Positions 14,471-16,385 of a stretch of 16,385 nucleotides of DNA are shown here, piece after piece (position 1 is the first letter of the stretch; the number at the start of each line of letters is the position of its first letter). The stretch covers positions 1-16,385 of the forward strand of contig DCIM01000057.1 in assembly GCA_002316005.1 (NCBI GenBank), given 5' to 3'. The notes beneath the pieces are model-generated. The model was given only the letters and a program-made list of their open reading frames with translations, was not told where the DNA came from and made no database searches. The translations under genes and the position numbers were made by a program. The DNA comes from Prevotellaceae bacterium UBA1726. Lineage in GTDB: Bacteria; Bacteroidota; Bacteroidia; Bacteroidales; Bacteroidaceae.

Positions 14471-14511
14471 GCCTCACCCCCAGCCCCTCTCCCCCATAAG
14501 GAGAGGGGAGC
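14471..14511. repeat. GC-rich palindromic intergenic repeat upstream of mnmE
   Basis: After CCTCACCCCCAG, CCCCTCTCC (14484-14492) pairs perfectly with GGAGAGGGG (14500-14508) around CCCATAA. The composition resembles the smaller copy at 8535-8563. It is open in the mnmE frame and would encode SPPAPLPHKERGA, a peptide typical of false N-termini made by such repeats. On RNA it would make a stable hairpin about 16 nt before the real mnmE start. Confidence 0.7.
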
Positions 14512-14524
14512 AAATAACAATAAT

Positions 14525-15820
14525 TTGAGTACAACAATCTGCGCACCAGCTACAGCATCAGGCGGAGCTATTGGAATAATCAGAGTATCCGGTCCTGATG
14601 CTGTTGCTTTTACAAATGCTATTTTCAGCAAGGATATATCCCAGGCAAAGGGATATACTATGCACTATGGCCAGATTCCTGGCATCGACGAGGTCCTCGT
14701 AAGCGTCAGCCGTGCACCTCATTCATATACGGGAGAGAACACTGTTGAGATTTCCCATCATGGTTCGAGCTTCATCAAACAGGCCATCATCGAGCGCCTT
14801 CTTCACGAGGGATGCGAGATGGCACGCCCAGGAGAGTTCACCCAGAGGGCATTCCTCAATGGTAAGATGGACCTCTCGCAGGCAGAGGCCGTTGCCGACC
14901 TTATAGCATCGCAGAATGCTGCCACACATCGTATTGCCTTGCAGCAGATGCGAGGCGGATATAGCATCAAGTTGAGCCAGCTCCGCGACAAACTCCTTGA
15001 GATGACTTCGCTTCTTGAACTGGAACTCGACTTCTCTGAGGAGGATGTGGAATTTGCTGAGCGCGAGAAACTCATCCTGCTTGCCAACGACATCAAAGCG
15101 GAGATTACACGCCTCACCGATTCCTTCCGTCTTGGCAACGCCATAAAGAACGGTGTTCCTGTGGCTATCATCGGTGCACCGAATGTGGGCAAGTCAACAC
15201 TACTCAACGCCCTACTCCACGAAGACAAGGCCATTGTATCGGAGATTCAAGGCACCACACGCGACACCGTTGAAGATACCATCACCATTGGCGATATCAC
15301 ATTCCGATTTATTGACACTGCGGGTATCCGCCATACTGACGACACCATAGAACGCCTTGGTATAGAACGCAGTATCAAAGCCGCCGAGAAAGCGCAGATT
15401 ATCATCCTCATGCGCGACAACGAGAGTGACTATCCTGCCATCACCATTCGCGACGACCAGACTGTCATAAAAATTGTCAACAAGCAAGACACTTGCAACA
15501 CTCCTCTTGGGGAGAACGAGAGGGCTCTCTCTGCCCTCAACGGCATCGGCATAGACGCATTGGAGAAGCAGTTACTTGCCGCCATCCCTACTGCCAACAA
15601 CGACGAACTCCTTGTCACCAACCTCCGTCACTACGAGGCGTTGAGCAGAGCGAAGGAGGACATCACCCGTTCTATTGAATCCCTTGAACTCAACATCAGT
15701 GGCGACATTGTAAGCGAGGACCTCCGTCAGTGTCTTTTCCATCTTGGAGAGATTCTCGGCAACATCACTTCCGATGAAGTACTTGGCAACATCTTCAAGA
15801 ACTTCTGCATCGGTAAGTAG
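14525..15820 (+). CDS. mnmE: tRNA uridine-5-carboxymethylaminomethyl modification GTPase MnmE
   Basis: MnmE, with MnmG, modifies U34 in the anticodon of certain tRNAs. From the TTG at 14525 the product has 431 residues: the tetrahydrofolate-binding N-terminal domain (STTICAPATASGGAIGIIRVSG), a helical domain, and an inserted G domain with G1 GAPNVGKST (217-225), G2 GTTRD (243-247), G3 DTAG (264-267) and G4 NKQD (319-322). It ends with the conserved FCIGK, whose Cys is needed for activity. The frame stays open further upstream to another TTG at 14456, but that adds 23 residues encoded by the palindromic repeat and overlaps the phosphorylase gene. Family N-termini begin almost at TICA, so TTG 14525 is preferred. 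A terminator follows at 15860-15894. Confidence 0.95.
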   Translation: MSTTICAPATASGGAIGIIRVSGPDAVAFTNAIFSKDISQAKGYTMHYGQIPGIDEVLVSVSRAPHSYTGENTVEISHHGSSFIKQAIIERLLHEGCEMARPGEFTQRAFLNGKMDLSQAEAVADLIASQNAATHRIALQQMRGGYSIKLSQLRDKLLEMTSLLELELDFSEEDVEFAEREKLILLANDIKAEITRLTDSFRLGNAIKNGVPVAIIGAPNVGKSTLLNALLHEDKAIVSEIQGTTRDTVEDTITIGDITFRFIDTAGIRHTDDTIERLGIERSIKAAEKAQIIILMRDNESDYPAITIRDDQTVIKIVNKQDTCNTPLGENERALSALNGIGIDALEKQLLAAIPTANNDELLVTNLRHYEALSRAKEDITRSIESLELNISGDIVSEDLRQCLFHLGEILGNITSDEVLGNIFKNFCIGK

Positions 15821-15859
15821 CTGATAATCAATATAATACACCAAATATTAGTAACTATC

Positions 15860-15894
15860 AGAAAGTCACCTTGTTGGGTGGCTTTCTGCTTTTT
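15860..15894 (+). terminator. Intrinsic terminator after mnmE
   Basis: Bases 15860-15870 (AGAAAGTCACC) pair with 15877-15887 (GGTGGCTTTCT), 11 bp with one G-T pair, around TTGTTG, followed by GCTTTTT. This is a strong Rho-independent terminator and marks the end of the core rightward run. Confidence 0.88.
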
Positions 15895-15912
15895 AACACT
15901 TAATCGTTACTA

Positions 15913-15944
15913 TTTGTTTTTATCCGATTTTAATAGTAATTTTG
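15913..15944 (+). promoter_or_regulatory. Bacteroidetes-type promoter at the probable element edge
   Basis: TTTG (15913-15916), 20 nt, then TAATTTTG (15937-15944) is a full consensus match, just after the mnmE terminator. Transcription would start near 15951, about 217 nt before the zinc-ribbon/HTH gene. The leader contains a possible 12-codon reading frame (MKMQFGNQCEKK, 15991-16029), for which I claim nothing more. Confidence 0.7.
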
Positions 15945-15964
15945 GCTCAAATTTCATTCGAGCC
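15944..15964. promoter_or_regulatory. Inverted repeat at the predicted start site (operator candidate)
   Basis: GGCTC (15944-15948) and GAGCC (15960-15964) flank 11 bp and overlap the end of the -7 element and the expected start of transcription. The position suits a repressor, perhaps the product of the gene downstream. The arms are only 5 bp, so chance is not excluded. Confidence 0.35.
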
Positions 15965-15970
15965 CCTAAA

Positions 15971-16165
15971 TTTCGTGTCTTTTCGTAGGTATGAAAATGC
16001 AATTCGGGAACCAATGTGAGAAAAAGTGAGACACCTCAAACCGACTCCATTACCCGACACTTGCAATTTGGGGCATAAGAGTGAGAAATACTGAGAAAAT
16101 GTGAGACGCATTGAGACAAAAACAGCGACCTCATGCGACCTCGTCTATACACCAAAATTACACCA
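15971..16165. repeat. Cluster of helically phased short direct repeats (probable recombination or regulator binding region)
   Basis: Four different words recur at exactly 10-bp steps: TTTCGT at 15971 and 15981; GTGAGA at 16016 and 16026; (G/C/T)TGAGA at 16081, 16091, 16101 and 16111; GCGACCTC at 16125 and 16135. A fifth, ACACCA at 16149 and 16160, has an 11-bp step. Ten-bp spacing places each word on the same DNA face, as for cooperative head-to-tail binding by excisionase-like proteins or arm-site binding by tyrosine recombinases. The stretch lies between the mnmE terminator and a probable excisionase-type gene. No copy of an att core can be recognised from one end alone. Confidence 0.7.
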
Positions 16166-16167
16166 AT

Positions 16168-16385
16168 ATGAAGATTCTAAAGAACTGTCTTGTCTGTGGA
16201 AACGAGTTTATAGGCTCCACGATGGCATCAAAGTACTGCTGCAGAAAGTGCGAACGTGTTGCCTTTCGGAGGCGAGAGGCAGAAAAAAAGAAAAAAGAAC
16301 GGGAAAATGAGAGTCCCGTTATTCCCAATGAAGTTGAAAACAAGCCATTCCTAACCCCAAAAAACCTACAGGATTTGCTTGGTGT
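16168..16385 (+). CDS. Zinc-ribbon plus probable helix-turn-helix protein of an integrative element (excisionase-like; C-terminus outside window)
   Basis: The ATG at 16168 opens a frame still open at the window end, with 72 full codons visible. Residues 1-28 form a zinc-ribbon: C7 and C10 (CLVCGNEF), then YCCRKC with C24/C25 and C28. A basic segment (FRRREAEKKKKER) follows, and from about residue 62 LTPKNLQDLLGV, which looks like the start of a MerR/excisionase-type HTH in which such proteins usually continue with SRxTxYR. I recall similar short proteins beside tyrosine recombinases in Bacteroides conjugative transposons and genomic islands, where they act in excision or regulation. The identity is an inference from the N-terminal half. 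The preceding phased repeats and inverted repeat are candidate binding sites. No ribosome site is seen, as usual for the phylum. Confidence 0.68.
   Translation, partial: MKILKNCLVCGNEFIGSTMASKYCCRKCERVAFRRREAEKKKKERENESPVIPNEVENKPFLTPKNLQDLLG

Noticed and set aside
15991..16029. 12-codon leader peptide MKMQFGNQCEKK
   Set aside because: It is possible given the long leader, but there is no ribosome site, no attenuator-like structure and no regulatory codon run.
15821..16167. tRNA gene as an integration target
   Set aside because: No cloverleaf or tRNA 3' end was found on either strand between mnmE and the element gene.
16101..16310. 69-residue plus-strand frame
   Set aside because: It overlaps the zinc-ribbon/HTH gene in another frame and starts within the phased repeats. 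The frame from 16168 has the Cys pattern and HTH segment.

Overview
This window looks like a Bacteroidales chromosome, plausibly Prevotellaceae or Bacteroides-like. The evidence is several Bacteroidetes-type promoters (TTTG, 19-20 bp, TAnnTTTG), the rplU-rpmA-serS order, a fused NfnAB-type oxidoreductase, an HU/LysM membrane protein and a NifU-like/GGGtGRT protein pair. Most of it is core chromosome. Only the last ~500 bases look like the edge of an integrated element. The species cannot be fixed from the sequence alone.

Left part, minus strand (1-7279). A two-gene unit with its own promoter near 1316-1347 encodes a NifU-like iron-sulfur scaffold protein and the GGGtGRT protein (cut by the window edge). 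To its right is one long leftward run starting at a strong promoter at 7249-7279: ftsY (SRP receptor), rimO (S12 methylthiotransferase), a small HU protein, a 509-residue HU-transmembrane-LysM protein, the RNase P RNA (rnpB) and a YihY/BrkB membrane protein. Spacing is very tight: 15-16 nt, an 8-nt overlap, 6 nt and 22 nt. I find no consensus promoter directly before rnpB or yihY. The HU-TM-LysM protein has the layout expected of a physical link from nucleoid to cell wall, and it is translationally coupled to a stand-alone HU.

Middle (7280-7860). A 650-bp divergent intergenic region separates ftsY from rplU. It holds five 17-bp dyad-symmetric units at an exact 22-bp period. Three of these units also form one larger imperfect palindrome. 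I cannot assign this array to a known element.

Right part, plus strand (7768-15894). rplU and rpmA end at a clear terminator. serS has its own consensus promoter and is followed by an NfnA-NfnB fusion whose Ser-rich linker is encoded by a 9-bp CTAG-headed repeat, then a secreted PD40-repeat protein, a nucleoside phosphorylase and mnmE. A GC-rich palindromic repeat sits between the phosphorylase and mnmE. It is open in the mnmE frame and invites a false N-terminal extension; the real start is probably a TTG at 14525. A strong terminator follows mnmE.

Far right (15895-16385). A consensus promoter, an inverted repeat at its predicted start site and several different direct repeats at 10-bp phasing precede a truncated zinc-ribbon plus probable helix-turn-helix gene. 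Genes of this kind are common in recombination modules of Bacteroidetes integrative elements, so this is probably an element end. No recombinase or att duplication is visible inside the window.
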